A stretch of DNA of 64,000 nt from Otatea glauca (Eukaryota > Streptophyta > Magnoliopsida > Poales > Poaceae): contig CM070723.1 in assembly GCA_036346275.1 (NCBI GenBank), forward strand, positions 51,476,743 through 51,540,742. Direction: 5' to 3'. Below the pieces are notes generated by a model. The model had not been told where the DNA came from, did not search any database, and saw only the letters and a program-made list of their open reading frames with translations. The translations under genes and the position numbers were made by a program. Positions 11,730 to 24,420 of this stretch are shown in pieces; the first letter of the stretch is position 1; each line of letters opens with the position of its first letter.

Positions 11730-13356
11730 AAAAAAAGGATCAAATGGTTACGCAAATTCACTGATGGTTCCTACCCCGGTAAGGCCAATGTCGTAGCAGA
11801 CATTTTTAGCCAAAAGCTTCATTGCATTCTCATCTTAAATCACACCAATCAATCAGAATTGCAAAACGAATTCCAAAATCTTAATCAGGGCATTGTTGAG
11901 GAATGTTATGTTATTGCTCTTGAATTGCAACCAACCCTCAAAACTCAAATAAAAGCTACTCAACTTAAGGACGAGGCTATTATCGCAATCCGAAGCAAGT
12001 TGAAGCAAGGCAGTGAGTCTAAGTTCACCGAAAACTCAGATGACGTGATCATGCGTAGAAATCAAATTTATGTCCCAAATGATTCTGAACTCAAAGAGTT
12101 AATCCTAAAAGAAGCCCATGAATCACCTCCCTCCATTCACCTTGAAAGTACAAAAATGTACCAATATCTCTGAAAAGAATATTGATGGCCCGGCATGAAA
12201 AAGAACATTGCTGTATATGTTGCTAACTGTGATGTGTGCCAGTGAGTCAAAGCCGAGCATCAACGTCCAGCCGAACTTTTCCAACCCTTGCAAATCCTCG
12301 AGTAGAAATAGGATGATACTAGTATAGATTTCATTACTGGTCTGCCCAAGTTTCGGAAAGGAAATAATTCCATGTGGATCATCATTGATCGGTTGACTAA
12401 AGTAACACATCAGAAGATAAGCTCGCCGAGCTATATATATGGACATGATAACATTGTGCGTTTGCACGATGTACCCAAAACCATAGTTTCCAATCGAGGC
12501 TCCTAATTCACTTCTCATTTCTAGGAAAGTTTGTGGTCTTTTGGGGACTAAGCTTAATTTAAGTATAGCTTACCATCCTCAAATAGATGGACAAATCAAA
12601 TACGGGAAGATATGTTGAGAGCTTGTGTGCTATCATATAGCACCAACTAGGAGAAATGTTTTCCTACAACAACATCTTCCAAGCAAGCCTCCAAATGTCT
12701 CCGTCTGAAGCACTTTATCGGAGAAAGTGCCAAACTCCTCTCTTTTCGTCTGAAGTGCGAGAAAGACAATTCTTTGGCCCGGATCTTATCTAAGAAGTTC
12801 AAGAACATGTGGATGTGATAAGAAACTGATTAAAGGAAGCTCAGTCTCGTCAAAAGAGTTATGCCAATAATTGTCGACATGAACCAAGTTTCGAAGAAAG
12901 TGACCATGTCTATCTAAAAGTCTTACCACTTTGTGGTGTCCGTCGCTTCCAAATTCGAGGAAAGTTAGCTCCTTGATATATTGGATCATATCACATTCTT
13001 GAAAAGAAAGGTGAAATGGTATACAAGTTGGAATTGCACCTCAGCTATCTGACGTCCATGATGTCTTCCATATATCCCAACTCAAGAAATGTCTTCATAT
13101 CCCCCATCGAATTCACTCATTTGGAAGAAATCGATTTGTAACCCGATCTAACTTATCGAGAACGTCCAATCCATATCCTAGAAGAAGCATAACGACATAC
13201 TCGAAGTCATTCTCACAAGATATTAAAGGTTTAGTGGAGCAACCACACCAAAGATGAAGTGAAATGGGAATGAGAAGGCCATCTCCGAAAAGAATTTTCG
13301 GATTTCTTTTAAACTCCATAAAATCTCAAGGATGAGATTTTTATCATGGGTAGATT
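11730..13356 (+). pseudogene. Ty3/gypsy pol fragment (RNase H end, integrase)
   Basis: Seen in translation: a PGKANVVAD motif (end of RNase H) near 11777. Next comes an integrase zinc-binding region with EAHESPPSIH and CDVCQ near 12110-12245, then the integrase core start (DFITGLP, IIIDRLTKV) near 12325-12400. Further on are phrases matching the gypsy integrase C-terminal part (GVRRF, RGKLAP, YRERPIHILEEA) up to about 13290. Many stops and frameshifts break the frame, including stops inside WWPGMK-flanking sequence and before the core, so nothing functional is made. It runs straight into an LTR start at 13357, as expected for the 3' end of a gypsy element. The 5' half of the element (gag, protease, reverse transcriptase) is missing. 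Confidence 0.85.
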
Positions 13357-13848
13357 TGTAACATCCTGAAAATTTTAAAATAAATAAAATATGAAATTCA
13401 GTTGCGATTGTGAATTTATTTTGAATTTACATCTTTTCTGAGTTTTTCTTTGATTTTTGGACTCTAAGAAAATTCAATATGCTGTTGGATTTCTATTTTT
13501 CGAATTGTGAAGACCAAAACCACATAAGAATAAAAGCTGAAGAAAATTTGTTTAAATTCCATAATAGCCCTAGAACATCTCCAAGGAGTCTCAAAGAAGT
13601 TTGAAAGCATTTAATACCTTAAGGAAAATCAAAAACAATATTTGATGACTAGGAACAGTGGTACTGCCAGAATTTTATACAAATATAAAGATTTGATCAT
13701 TATCTAATTTTTTTAATGAATTGTACCTAGTTTGAAACTTTAGAAAAAACAAAAACTGAAAACCCAAAAAATTAGAATGAATTGAACCTAGTTTGAAACT
13801 TCAGAAAAATAAAAAACAAAAAGCCAAAATTTGTGGTTATGCAAATTA
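13357..13848 (+). repeat. start of 3' LTR of the gypsy fragment, truncated
   Basis: Begins TGTAACATCCTGAAAATTTT directly after the gypsy pol fragment, where a 3' LTR is expected. Roughly the first 450-490 bp match the LTR head at 14824 onward with moderate divergence; similarity is then lost. Confidence 0.7.
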
Positions 13849-14586
13849 GCCAATGGCTCCTAATATGCATATGGTTATCTCCCCCTCCATGTGGTGTATG
13901 CATTTTTTTGTGGTGCATCAATCCCTTCGAAAAAAAAACTCCCTAATACCATCATCAAAATCCAACACTACCCGCAGTTATCTTGTAATCGATTTGCCGA
14001 TGACATCAATGCTATCACTGCTAAGTGGCACTCGACGAGAGGTATGGGCATGCAGTGCAGCGCCGACGTGAAAGAAGAGGAGGATGTAGGTGGTTGGCAT
14101 CAATAAGGATGTTTCATATGAAATTTGTTGTTTATTAAACATGGTTGACACTTGGACGTTACTTGTGAATGTTTGCCTAAAACTATCTTGAAACTAGCAT
14201 GAAATATTACAATTTTTATTGAAACTTAATTGAAACCTCTTCGAATCTTGAAAGCTTGCCTAAAACTTATTTTTCAAAACTTGATTTTTTTTCGAAGCAA
14301 CTTAAAGTTTCATTTTTGGAACTTAATAGTTTGATGCTTCAGTTTTTGAAAACTTTAGTTTCAGCTTTCAAACTTGGAACTTTAAAGTATCAGTTTTTCA
14401 AACTTAAGTTTCAGTTTGAAAAAGTTTTCAGCTTGCAAATATTTTTCATTTTTTAGCTCACACACAGTTCCTGGCTGTTATAAATTTTCGCTGTCCTAAT
14501 GATGCTCTCTCCTGTCGCACCTCGCTTCTATGCTGAATTTGAATACCGGCTTTGTAGCTTTTATGCATGGTAGATGAACCTTAATG
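13849..14586. other. unassigned sequence with a self-similar AT-rich block
   Basis: No gene supported. From about 14220 to 14460 the sequence is a loose repeat of phrases such as gaaactt, agtttcag and tttttcaaactt. This looks like local slippage or a degraded internal repeat. The short frames at 13853-14106 have no recognisable motif. Confidence 0.35.
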
Positions 14587-14588
14587 TA

Positions 14589-14818
14589 CTTCCTATGTTG
14601 ATAAACATAAGGCCTATAATTTGAATGGTCATATTTAGAAATATAAGACTTGCATGTAGATTTAACGAGTCTTTTCTACTAAATCTTTATTTATTATCTT
14701 TTAATCATATGCATTTATTCATTACCAACTACCCACACAAAGTATTATCTCTCAATTTCCAAGACAATTGTGGGGTATGTAAGTCATTTTCTCTCATATC
14801 TCGTAATTTCACCGCAAC
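14589..14818. mobile_element. Stowaway-like MITE, left part (split by LTR insertion)
   Basis: Matches the MITE at 35503-35765 from its left end (cttcctatgttgataaac, after TA) through accgcaacc. Its missing right end, cttaatc...gtcaaaatacgcctt, is found 17 kb away at 31860-31900. The intervening solo LTR is flanked by CTTAA on both sides, so the LTR inserted into this MITE. Confidence 0.75.
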
Positions 14819-14823
14819 CTTAA
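14819..14823. repeat. target-site duplication, left (CTTAA)
   Basis: Direct repeat with 31860-31864; both lie inside the split MITE. Confidence 0.7.
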
Positions 14824-15484
14824 TCTAACATCCTGAAAATTTTAAAATAAATGAAATATGAATTTGAGTTGTGATTGTGATTTTATTTTGAAATTACATA
14901 TTTTCTGAGTTTTTCTTGGAATTTTGGACTCTAAGAAAATCAATTATGTTGTTGGATTTCTCTTTTCCAAATTGTGAAGAACAAAATCACATAGGTATAA
15001 AATCTAAAAAAATATTTAAATCCCATGACAATTCTAGAACATCCCCAAAGAGTCTCAAAGAATTTTGAAAACATTCAATGCCTTAAGAAAAATCAAAAAC
15101 AGTATTTGATGACTAGGAACAGTGGTACTATTATAAATTTATAAGAATATACAAATTTGATAATCATCTAAAATTTTTATGATGATACATGCAAACTTAT
15201 AGTATCACACAGAAATTCTTTTGAATGAATTGAACTTAGTTTGAAACTTTAGAAGAATCAAAAATAGAAAAATAAAAATTGAAATAGTGATGTTGTCATA
15301 ATTTTATAAAATTATTTATGTAAGATCATGATCTGAAATTTTTATGTGAGGATAATCCTTGCCTTGGGATCATACACAAAAAGGTTCAAAAACTTTTGAC
15401 CAATTTTATTAGTTCAATTAAACCCAAGACACTGTTTAGCCCAAACAGGAGAAATCTGGGTTCTTCCCTTGTATCATTGCCATG

Positions 15485-16489
15485 TAGGGGTGAAAACGGA
15501 TCAGATACGGACAGATAATAGCTCTATCATATTTATTTTCATATTTTTTCTTGGATGCGGATACAGATATGAATAGTCTGGATACGAATACGAATACGGA
15601 TAATGTCGAATATAGATACGGATCAAATACGGTTTTGAATGTTTATTGGAACATGTAACCCCTTAGATTGTACATAAAAATTCAACGAAAACACATAACT
15701 AATTGATTTTATCAAAACATTATTGAAAATTGGAAAAATATAAGCATTTTCATTCACTTAGACAATAGTTAGATACAATGTCACAAACAAAATTATATAA
15801 GATTTAGTTTATCACACACATATGATTAGTTAATCATACACATAAATCAAATATAAAATAAAGTTAATCCTTGCTCAGAGATACAAATAGAAGCAAACAC
15901 ATAACGCACTAAAAGTTTGATAATACTTAAAAACCATGTCTCTAGAAAAAGTATATAATGCTTAAATGTAATAACCCAAGATTTATATTCTTTGTTGAAT
16001 TATGCTTAAAATAATAAATTATATATTTATTATTTTTATGCATTTTTAGCTACTTATTTAAAATATTTTCCTATTAAGAATAGTAGTTTATGAATTTTTG
16101 AGAAAATTTAAAATTTGATAAAATCTTGAAAATAATTTTTTAAATGTTATATTGTGTCTAGAACTTTCTAAAAAATTGTAATTTTTGGAGTTGGTTTGCC
16201 AATTTTAATAATTAAAACTTGCTTTATGGGTTAATTAAATTAGAAAATGATTTTTAAATTAAGAGACCTGTTTGGGATAAAATAGTAGCCTTGGCCTAGC
16301 CCACATGCATATCCGGATATCTGACCCATCAATATCCAGATTATCCGAATCATTATCCGTATCTGACGGATAGTGAGCTACCGAATTCGTATCCGTATTC
16401 GATAAAAAAATCCGTATCCGATCCGATAGAATCCGTATCTGAAAATTATTCGGATCGATCGGAAACTATCCTATCCGTTTTCATCACTA
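15485..16489. mobile_element. hAT-like element nested in the LTR
   Basis: Seen: ends TAGGGGTGAAAACGGAT and, on the other strand, TAGTGATGAAAACGGAT. The flanking 8-bp repeat is TTGCCATG (15477-15484) against TCGTCATG (16490-16497), two transitions apart. TAGGG-TGAAAACGG ends with 8-bp duplications are typical of Ac-like hAT elements. The terminal regions are dense in ggatacg/cgtatcc phrases. At 1005 bp there is no transposase frame. A related but shorter element lies at 51908-52581. Confidence 0.75.
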
Positions 16490-18745
16490 TCGTCATGTGG
16501 GACCCACTTCTATCCAGCCCACTTGCCAAAGACTCACTACATTGCCCCCTTCCCACCTAAGCGTTGTCTTCTCCCTCTACCTCACCCTTGCCACGACAAC
16601 CAAATAGCCCCCGATTCACTGCCACGGCATGCATCATGTGCAAAAATTTGGCGCTGACATAGCTAACGCCGTATACAGCCAAGCTCGCGCCATGCCCTTC
16701 CACAGCAACCTTTTAACCATGCCTTACGCCGCCAATACCCTAGAAATCCCATGCTGCCATCCATAGCCGAGCCAATGTTCACGCCCCAATCCTTAGCCAA
16801 ATCTACAAACACCGCACCACATCGCCTATTTAAGTCAGCCATTGCTATCCATAGCACCACACCTCCCCTAAGCCTTCTCCAGCTCTAAGCCGAGCTCATT
16901 ACGCCACCATCTTCCCCGTTGCCGGTGAAAACTAGAGAAGGGGCAAAACCCAATTGAGATGTCGTGGTGAGAATTTCTATAATTCTTTGATCTTGAAGCA
17001 CCTTCGTTCATCCCTGATCTCATTGCGCACCATCTTTGTAGCTCTTGTTGCCCGTAGCACCGCCGCACGGTCATCCTTCATCCCCAGCTCAGGTGCTCGG
17101 TGGCAACTCACTTCGGTTAACTCTCGACGTGGTAAAGCGCAAAAACAGAACCACCCGACCATCTTCATGCTATTCCCCACCTTGGCCGACGCCCGAGCAC
17201 GGTGGCGATCACCTTTCAGTCACTGTAGACCACCTCCAAGGGTACCCCTAGGATCACCGTAATGCCCTAAGGCTCATCGCACCCTTGGCTGAACATGATC
17301 ACGACCCAATCGCCACCGACGAGCTCCCCTGGCTTTGCCTCTATCCCGGGTCACCGACAGATGGGCCTAGGATGTCAGCCACACGAGACACTATACACAC
17401 AGTCATTGACAAGCTGGTCCCACCGGTCAGATTCACTGTCAGAATCAAATTAATCACGAGTTTAACTAATGACTCAATGATAGATGGCCTGGGTTCAGTA
17501 AAATGTTATTTTTGAACCAGTATTTATGGATTAGTCACTGACATGTGGGTCCACGTTGTCAACGACTGGAATTAATAGAAAAATCATAGAAAAGCCAGAA
17601 AAATAAGAAATACATATTCTCTACTCGAAAGCGTATTTTTTCCTCTTTTTTTTAGATTTTCCAAAACCTAGAGCATTCAAACACTAATAACTTTTGCATC
17701 TTAAGTCCAAATTAAGTCAAATAATTTTATAAATTCATATAAAATCATGAGCTTCCAGAATATGCAAAAATATTTAATTTTGGATCTCTTTTCAAAAAAT
17801 TTGAATTTAATATAAACCTAGTATAGTTACTATTCATGATTTTCAAACACTAATTCCTAAAATGGTGAATTAAATTTCTAATAATAACTGATACCTTAAA
17901 CATTCCATTTCTACAAAAATAATTTGAGTTGAACTTCAGTTGAATTAGATTCCCATTTAAGTTAATTTCTAATTCATTAGAAATTTCAAACACCGATAAC
18001 TATAACATTTAATCTCTAAGAATTATGAAATAAATTTATAAAAGTTTATGGAACCCTAAGAATCTCATATCTGCAAATATATTTAACATTTTACCTAGTT
18101 TGAATTAAATTTCATAAATAATTTCACCTTTAGTACATAAGAGATTCAAATATGAACTATTTCTATAAATAAATATTAAAATATGTGAAAATAGTTCTAA
18201 AATACTCCATAGGTCAAGACCCTCTGATAAAGAAGAAATAATTGAATTTAAACATTATTTGCACTTAATTCCTATAAGGAACCAAACTTTTTATAATACA
18301 AACTTTAGGATTCATAAAATAAATAAACAAATGAAGAGAAACTAGTACCAAAAATATTTTTATCACAGACCCTTCTATTTTAATTTATTTTTAAATTTGG
18401 TATTATTTAATTTCTTTTTACCTCTTATTGTTATTACTTTGCAACGAATCACGTGTTGATACCGATGTTCCCGAGGCTACTATTGTCGACCTTGATCCCA
18501 AGTCAATTCAAGAATTCACTGAGCAAGGCAAGCACCCCCTTTGACCATATTGGACCATGTATTTCAATTAAGTTATGTTGTTTTGTCAAATCTATTATGC
18601 ATGCGTGTAATTTCAGTAAATTCACTATATTGTGTTACTTGTAGCTATAACCTTATCTCATGGAACTTCTTTAATAAATATCGACATGACAACCTTGATA
18701 ACCTTAGAATAAGGTTAGACAATACATAATGTCAACTTTGGTATA
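16490..18745 (+). other. continuation of the interrupted LTR
   Basis: LTR sequence between the nested hAT and the nested Sirevirus. The block 16540-17420 is GC-rich with overlapping open frames on both strands and no family motifs; 17500-18450 is AT-rich. The segment 18500-18740 resembles 5540-5770 of the other solo LTR. Confidence 0.6.
18741..18745. repeat. target-site duplication, left (GTATA)
   Basis: Matches 30461-30465 exactly. Confidence 0.85.
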
Positions 18746-18836
18746 TGAAGGACCATGTGGAGGTCCATCCTTGCTTGTGATGAGTATTTGACTTTATATG
18801 ATCTAGGATAGCCTATATTTGAGTTTGTATTTAAAT

Positions 18837-19067
18837 GTGATCTTCATGTGTTGGCCGGACCAAATTTTTGTGATCTTCATGTGTAGGCCGGACCAAAATT
18901 TTGTGATCTTCATGTGTAGGCCGGACCAAAATTTTATGATCTTCATGTGTTGGCCGGACCAAATTTTTGTGATCTTCATGTGTATAATGGACCAAATCGC
19001 GATGGTTTTCATGTGTATAACGGACCAAATCGCGATGGTTCTCATGTGTACTACGGACCAATTTTAC
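18837..19067 (+). repeat. 33-bp tandem repeat, 7 units, in 5' LTR
   Basis: Seven consecutive 33-bp units of the form gatcttcatgtgt(t/a)ggccggacc..., with later units changing to tataacggaccaaatcgcg. Because 33 is divisible by three, the array is open in several frames on both strands and yields spurious 11-residue repeat peptides. Confidence 0.9.
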
Positions 19068-19918
19068 TCGCATGTAGTAATATGCATTTTTCAAAGTTTT
19101 ACCGTGCTCAAAAAATTATTTGGTCTACATGAAAGATGTAGAGAATTTCAAGACGCATCTTTTTCATGTTGACAAGTTTTTCATTTGAGCGACATAAAAA
19201 ATCATATAAAATCGGGAAGGTTAACAGAGATTCTCACGTGTACTACGGACCAATTTTCCAGCGTGCAGTAATATGCATTTTTGAGGGTCTTCTCGTGCTC
19301 GAAAAATTATGTGTTCTACATGAAAGTTGTAGATAATTTCGAAACACAACTTTTTCATGTTGACAAGATTTTCAGTAGAACAACATATAAAATCATAACA
19401 AATTGAGAAGATCCTGCTGTATTGAAAACAGCTTGTCGCATTTGGTTGAAATGCTTTGGTCCGTTTTGGTTTTTCTTTTCTAACCCCAACTCGTGATCGA
19501 ATTGTTGTGATGGGTTCATGGTGGAACCAAGAAGGATTTCTTGTCTTTGTGAATGTAGGACTTCATTTGGTGGTCATGGTGAGGCGAAGGGAGGTGGAAC
19601 TAGGCATGGGATAGCCGGAGGTTCAAGTTGGCGGAAGTTCACCTAAGATGGCGGAGATGAAGTCGGTGCAGTTCAAGAGACAAGAGATTACTGGAGAAGC
19701 TAGCTTATCACTACTTGGATCAAGAAGAGCTGTAGGGTTGCGATTACGGAAGATAAAGTAGTGGATAAAGTGTAGCTTCTTTGTTAGGTGTACTAAGAAA
19801 GTACACGAGTGTAGGTGAGAGTTGTTGAGAGTGATGTGTGTAAGGATCAAATCCTGGCTCTTGGAAGTTGGCTTAGGATTGAAGCAAGACATCCAAGGGT
19901 GGGAATTGATCCCAGTCA

Positions 19919-19936
19919 CTATAAATAGAGGTAGGG
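19919..19936 (+). promoter_or_regulatory. putative LTR TATA-box region
   Basis: cactataaatagaggtagg fits a plant TATA box (TATAAATA). It lies about 740 bp before the LTR end and is conserved at about 29713-29728 in the 3' LTR. Its role in the LTR is inferred. Confidence 0.5.
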
Positions 19937-20661
19937 CAGCCTCCCCCTCTTTGAAGGTTCTGAGGTTTTTGCTGCTCATTTGAGTTTTGCCTACTTTGTT
20001 GTGAGGCTTTGTAAACCTCCCTTCCAGAAATGAAATGTTCTTCATTTATGTTCTAGTTTCATTTCATTTACGCATTTACATTACGCACTTAAATTCTGCT
20101 ATCTAAATTCCGCATTTACTTACTTGCAATTTACTTTACGTATTTTGGATTTGCCTCATCTCCTTCTACATGCTATTGAATCTTTGTTGAAATTCATGGT
20201 TGATGAACTCTTCTCTTGATTCGATGCTTTCAATCATTTAGGCAATCCTTCTGTTCTTGTTGCAAGTTGTAAATCTGTGTATTCTTGAAGTGTGTAAAAC
20301 GTGTGACTTGCAGTTCTTTAGTTTTGATTTGCCCCTGGTTCAAGTTCTGCAAAGAAACTTATCTTTTGTTCCTTCATGATGAATTCTTAATTGATCGAGT
20401 TTTGGTGTTTACTCTTGTGCTATCTTGCTTGCTGTGACGTATGAGAAGGCATTCAAAGTCTATCTTGATCATTAGAATCTCACAAGCAAGCCAAGATCAC
20501 AGATTGGCTTTTGAGTCGTCTTTGTTTTGAACACCGCTTGTGTTTTTCTAGTCTCTGTTCTTTACAAGCGATGTGAGTCTTTTGACTAGCATTTATCCAA
20601 GAGGTGGGAAAATTTATTTTGGGACCATTCACCCCCTCCGTCGCCATCTCGGTCTTTCAAT

Positions 20662-20673
20662 TGGTATCGAGCG
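20662..20673 (+). other. primer-binding site (initiator tRNA-Met type), with a lost base
   Basis: TGGTATCGAGCG lies two bases after the 5' LTR. The usual plant copia site is TGGTATCAGAGC; here one A appears to be missing, which would weaken primer pairing. Confidence 0.7.
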
Positions 20674-20712
20674 GTTTTGCTCTTTCATAGATCTTGACCG
20701 GTCTCAAGAGCC

Positions 20713-22880
20713 ATGGCGATGGACAAGTATTCCACCAAGCCACCCATTTTCTCTGAGTCGATTTTCCATTCGAAGTCACGCATGGAGTCATACATCACGC
20801 CGGGGCTTCGATATGGCAGAAGGTGAAACTCCCATATGAGGTTCCTGCCGATGAAAACGTCACGGCCGGCAATATGGCTGACGTTGAGGCGAACGCTAAG
20901 GCAAGGAACATCCTCATACAGGGTCTTAGCTGAAGTGAGTATGACAGGATTTCTCACCTTCGTTCTGCTCATGAGATTTGGGTAACCCTCGATGCTTACC
21001 ATGAGGGCACTACCCAAATCAAGGCGGTTCGACAGACCAATTCAAGCGTGAGTTCAACAAGTTTGAACAAACATCTTTGGTGAGAGTCTTGACGAGTGCT
21101 TTGGTCGGTTTACGAAGATTTTGAGCGACCTCCGAGCAGTCGGTTGCATATACCCTGACTCGGATAATGCTCGACATTTTTTGACCGCACTCGATCTTCG
21201 TGTTTGGGAAATGAAAGTGACCACCATCAAGGACACCACCGACCTGTCGACCTTGACTCTTGACGGGTTGTATTCCCGCCTCAAGACTCATGAGATCGAC
21301 GTCGTCTCGCGGAAGACGAAATCTCAGTCGATGGCCTTGGTCACCGATCCCATTGGATCTTCCTCTTCTAACTCTTCTTGTGGTTTCTCTCTCTCCACCC
21401 TTTGCGAGCTAAGCGATGACCAACTGGAAAAATTTCTAGAAAATAAGCTTGCTCTTCTTGCTCGCAAGTTTTCTCATGCCTACAAGAGGGTAAGAGAGAG
21501 AAAAAGAGGTGGCGTGATCACCTGCTTCGAGTGTGGTGGCCCCAACCACATTCGAGCAAACCGCCTAAGCCGAGAAGGGCAAGAGCGAACAAGGCGGTTC
21601 GGGAAGAACAATTACACCGACAAGAACCGCAACAAGAAGGCCCGACTCGTGAGCCGCGAAGAAGAAGTACCACAACCGCCAAGAACAAGAAGCTCTTTCA
21701 CGGGTCCTCGCCACTGGGCGACATCGATCTCTCCGACACTGAGAACTAGAGCGATGAAAGCGAGGACGATCCGCAAGAGAAGGTGAAGAGCGGCGACGAC
21801 TTCTCCGGCATGTGCTTCATGGCAGGCGCCATTGAAGTGAGCGACTCGAGCCAGTCTGACACGGATCAGTACCCACCTCGACGAGTTAAATGATGCCTTA
21901 CGTAAATTAGGCAAGTTTCATGCTAAGGCTGGGTCGAGGTGTTTGGAGTTAGAGAAGGAGGTAGATAGCCTGTCTCGGGAGTTAGCTTTACTTAAATCAT
22001 GTTCCTCCCGAGACTCTGATAGCTGTACTCTCTGTGATGCTTTGCTTGTGGAGCTGGAGAACCTAAGGAAGTTGCATGATAGTGTGCTTGTTGATCTTGA
22101 GAATCTAAAGTTGAAGAATGCTAGTTCTGTTACCTTTGATATTCCTGCTGATGCTAGCTTTTCTCCTGCTCACTCAAATGCTTCTTGTGACAATTGCCCT
22201 AAACTGCTTACTGAAATTGATGCCATGAGCTCACACCTTAGAAAGCTTTCTGCTAGGAATGATGAACTTGAATTGCATGCTTCTAAGGATCCAGTCTGCT
22301 CATGTGAGAGTTGTAGGCAACTAAAACTTGACGATAATGCTTTGAATGTCAAGTGTGATCAACTTGCTAAGGACTTACTAGTTAAGTCAAAAAAATTGGT
22401 TGCCTGCTGTGTGTTGGGGTTAAGGATGATATGGATAAAATCCATATTGAGCTTAGAAAGAAGTTAGAAGACCAAACTCTTAGGATTAGAAATGCCCCTT
22501 ACGTTTCTTGTGAGACCCTCAAGATTGAGGCAGCCGTGCTAAGTGAACTAAAAGCACGTGCTGAGAGATCTTCTCTTTCTGGTTCTTCTTCTTCCTCTCC
22601 TTCCCCCTGTTCTTCATGTGCCTCGTTCTTCCGGGAGTGTGAGTATCTCATGAGCACTCTTGAGAAGTTTGTTGGGGGCAAGAAGAAGCTCAATCTAATT
22701 CTAGACCAATCCAAGATTAGCCGATTTAATCAGGGTCTAGGATTTGACTACTTGGAGCATGCTAGGACTCATCCTCCTACCATTGTGCGTGGCTCCAAGA
22801 GTGGTGAGATTGTGGTAGCTCCCAGAGTGAGTACCACCATATTTAGGTCTGCTGGGGTTGTCCATAGGACTTCTGACTAG
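20713..22880 (+). pseudogene. Sirevirus gag (broken)
   Basis: Starts with ATG at 20713 (MAMDKYSTKPP), then shifts frame several times within 300 bp. The Gag core continues around 21120-21500 (DLRAVGCIYPDSDNARHFL). A zinc knuckle CFECGGPNHIRAN at about 21520-21560 has lost the expected last cysteine (R instead). From 21943 to about 22700 a leucine- and charge-rich heptad-like region (LEKEVDSLSRELALL, LVELENLRKLHDSVL) forms the coiled-coil extension known for Sirevirus Gag, interspersed with CxxC pairs. The protein would form the particle shell that packages element RNA. Stops and frameshifts make it non-functional. No host gene is implied by the open stretches. Confidence 0.8.
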
Positions 22881-22884
22881 AAGG

Positions 22885-23500
22885 GTGTTAATCCTATTGC
22901 TTCTGTCTCTAGCAAGGCGAAGTACACATGCACCTTCTGTAAGAAGGATGGTCACCTAGTAGATTTCTGCTTCAGGCGCGTCAAGATCATCAGGCGTGAG
23001 CATGTTGTCGCTTTAGAGGTTTTCGTGGTCATCCCGGACTGAGTGCTTCTAAAGCACGCACTGCTTTTAGACAGGTTAGAGAGTCGCCTGTTTTTGGGCA
23101 GCGTATAGGACTTGGTTTTCATCTTTGTTCATCGGGTTTTAATCTCATAGTCGCTCGTGGTCGGGCTTTCGCCGTCCTCTTGATATTCCTCGTTTTTCCC
23201 ATCGAGGTAGATATCAGCGGCGTGAGGTGTTTACTGGTAGGAGATCTAGGCAGGCTTACTGGGATGGTACGGTTTTTGCACTACGACGTGCCAACCTGGT
23301 TCTGACTCCTAGATTATCTACCAGAGTTGCTCCTGATCGTGTGAGAGTTGAGCGTCAAAGAGACACTCGAGTCCAGCCTTCTTCTGTGGCTGGTACTCTG
23401 AGGTGTCGTATGGTTCAGTATTGGGTTCCTAAGTCTTCACTCTATCCCAGTACTGAGTCATCTTTCTCTCTTGTGTCTTGATCAGGTTCGTCGAATGGGG
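22885..23500 (+). pseudogene. gag-pol junction with second zinc knuckle (broken)
   Basis: At about 22930-22975 an intact CCHC knuckle is seen (CTFCKKDGHLVDFC). A stop precedes it and frameshifts follow. The stretch to 23480 is a poorly conserved linker rich in R and S that I do not assign further. Confidence 0.6.
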
Positions 23501-24420
23501 AAGGGCGATGTTTGGATTGTTGACTCCGGTTGTTCTCGTCATATGACCGGTGATTCTCGTTAGTTCTCTTCCCTAGTCCGAGCCCCCGGTGATGAGTTAA
23601 TCACTTTTGGGGATGCATCTTCAGGTAGAGTCATTGCTAAAGGTACCATCTGCATTAACCAAATTTTCATTCTTAAAGATGTTGCCTTAGTAAGTAAGCT
23701 GCAATACAATCTGCTCTCTGTTTCTCAGCTTATCGATGACTCTTTCGAGGTAAGCTTCAAGAGTAATGCCTGTAGAATCCTTGATTCATTAGGAGGGTTA
23801 GTTTGCGGGATTTCTAGATTTAGGAGAGTCTTTCGTGCTGATTTTTCTGCTTCTTCTGGAGACTCTCTTCGATGTTTGATTGCTTCTGAGTCCCGTAATC
23901 TCTCCTTCTGGCATAGGAGACTTGGTCACATTGGTTTAAATCATTTGACCCGAGTTAGCAGCCACGATCTCATTCGGGGTTTGCCCAAACTCAAGATGGT
24001 CAAAGACTTAGTTTGCTCTCCTTGCCGACATGGCAAGATGGTTACTACTTCTCATCCTCCAGTCACCGTAGTGATGACTGATGCACCAGGACAGCTTTTA
24101 CATATGGACACTGTTGGTCCAGCTAGAGTGCAGTCAGCAGGAGGGAAGTGGTATGTTCTTGTCATCGTTGATGATTTTTCTAGATACTCTTGGGTATTCT
24201 TCATGGCCTCGAAGGATGAGACTTTTCTCACTTGAGGGTTTGGTCGATGGGTTGTCCATTGAGCTCCCGTGCATTACGAGCTATCTGCAGTGATAATGGC
24301 ACGGAGTTCAAGAATTCTTACTTTGAGAGTTTTTGTGTAGAGTCCGGTTTAGAGCATCGTTCTCTTCTCCCTCGCCTCTCGTGAGAATGGCGTAGTGGAA
24401 AGGAAGAACAGACCACAGTT
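23500..24420 (+). pseudogene. Sirevirus protease and integrase (broken)
   Basis: Protease: VWIVDSGCSRHMTGDSR at about 23511-23562 holds the aspartic DSG active-site motif; an in-frame TAG follows at once. The pre-integrase zinc region FWHRRLGHIG...SPCRHGKM is at about 23906-24040. The integrase core start DTVGPARVQS and VLVIVDDFSRYSWVFF, which carries the first catalytic D region, is at about 24100-24205. After 24235 the frame is lost, though further core phrases (ISDNGTEFKNS) are visible around 24290-24320. It would have cut the polyprotein and inserted cDNA. Not functional as read. Confidence 0.8.

Larger units (their letters stand above)
18746..20659 (+). repeat. 5' LTR of the Sirevirus
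   Basis: 1914 bp, TG...CA ends. Nearly collinear with 28504-30460, differing by scattered substitutions, single-base indels and one 33-bp repeat unit. It holds a 33-bp tandem repeat array at 18837-19067. A possible core promoter (ctataaatagaggtaggg) lies near 19919-19936 and is also present in the 3' LTR. Confidence 0.9.

Noticed and set aside
15967..15980. LTR start at TGTAATAACCC
   Set aside because: It lies within the hAT element 15485-16489; the true LTR start is 14824, shown by the CTTAA duplication and the split MITE.
18837..19067. CRISPR-like array
   Set aside because: Units are contiguous tandem repeats without unique spacers, and the genome is a plant nuclear one.
18803..19094. Proteins made of 11-residue repeats (both strands, also at 28561-28963)
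   Set aside because: They come from the 33-bp tandem repeat in the Sirevirus LTRs, whose length keeps several frames open; nothing indicates translation.
21121..22880. Host coiled-coil or zinc-finger gene
   Set aside because: It lies between Sirevirus LTR and pol and matches the Sirevirus gag layout.
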